DNA from: Fimbriimonadia bacterium
GTDB lineage: Bacteria > Armatimonadota > Fimbriimonadia > Fimbriimonadales > Fimbriimonadaceae
Assembly: GCA_029824495.1 (NCBI GenBank)
Contig: JALGXY010000008.1
Location: 1-6,497 of the forward strand
Length of the DNA: 6,497 nt
Direction of reading: 5' to 3'
Of the stretch, positions 6,331-6,497 are shown one piece after another. Made by a program: the position numbers and the translations under genes. The number at the start of each line of letters is the position of its first letter. The first letter of the stretch is position 1. The notes beneath the pieces were generated by a model. The model made no database searches. It was not told where the DNA came from and saw only the letters and a program-made list of their open reading frames with translations.

Positions 6331-6497
6331 TTAAGCGCTTTCTCCCTGCTTGTCAGCAACGGCTCCAATCGTGCGGATCGGATCGGCATAAATTGCTTCG
6401 ACCACCCCGACCACATTACTGATCGGTGCGGCGATAGCGCCGATGACCTGCGAGATGAGGACATCCTTGCTTGGCAGCTTGGAGAAGGCTTCGACTT
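6331..6497 (-). CDS. rplJ: 50S ribosomal protein L10, C-terminal part (5' end beyond window)
   Basis: L10 is the stalk base protein whose C-terminal helix binds L7/L12 dimers. It also often represses its own operon. Only the last 54 residues are in the window, starting VEAFSKLPSKDVL and ending in ADKQGESA before a TAA at 6333-6331. The LPSKDVLISQVIGAIAAPISNVVGVVEAI stretch (cited by its start and end; bases about 6477-6391) matches the L10 pattern of LPSREVLLAQL followed by a hydrophobic helix. The position directly upstream of rplL on the same strand confirms it. There is no sign of damage in the visible part. Confidence 0.95.
   Translation of the reverse strand, partial: VEAFSKLPSKDVLISQVIGAIAAPISNVVGVVEAIYADPIRTIGAVADKQGESA

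Overview
The window looks like chromosomal DNA of a Gram-negative-type bacterium, most plausibly from the PVC superphylum (Planctomycetota or Verrucomicrobiota). Housekeeping genes are intact and dense. The most lineage-specific gene is a large PhoD-like phosphatase with an N-terminal jelly-roll-like domain, an arrangement I associate with planctomycetes and relatives. This placement is an inference from protein style, not from a search. I see no mobile element, CRISPR array, tRNA or rRNA.

Left half, plus strand (about 2-3346): the 3' part of nusA, then a ylxR-like gene (733-984) that has no ATG, GTG or TTG start and is easily missed, then a complete compact infB (996-2903), then an arsenate reductase/LMW-phosphatase-like gene (2909-3346). 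The four are packed tightly: a possible 4-base CTGA overlap, an 11-base gap and a 5-base gap. They probably form one transcript, a variant of the classic nusA-ylxR-infB cluster. The arsC-like gene sits where rbfA is often found.

Right half, minus strand (3282-6497): rplJ (3' part) and rplL form the L10-L7/L12 operon, which ends at a strong intrinsic terminator (about 5817-5853). rpoB does not follow. Instead, after about 100 bases, comes the phoD-like gene (5777-3282). It runs into the arsC-like gene, and the two convergent coding regions overlap by 65 bases.

Main oddities: a perfect 18-bp inverted repeat at the very start of the window whose left arm breaks the NusA sequence (likely a fold-back or assembly artefact); the start-less ylxR frame with a perfect 10-bp hairpin over its first codons; an 11-bp GC-rich hairpin inside arsC just beyond the phoD stop; and a phoD signal peptide that looks clipped. 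I did not find a convincing new biological system; this is mostly a conserved housekeeping locus with unusual gene neighbours.
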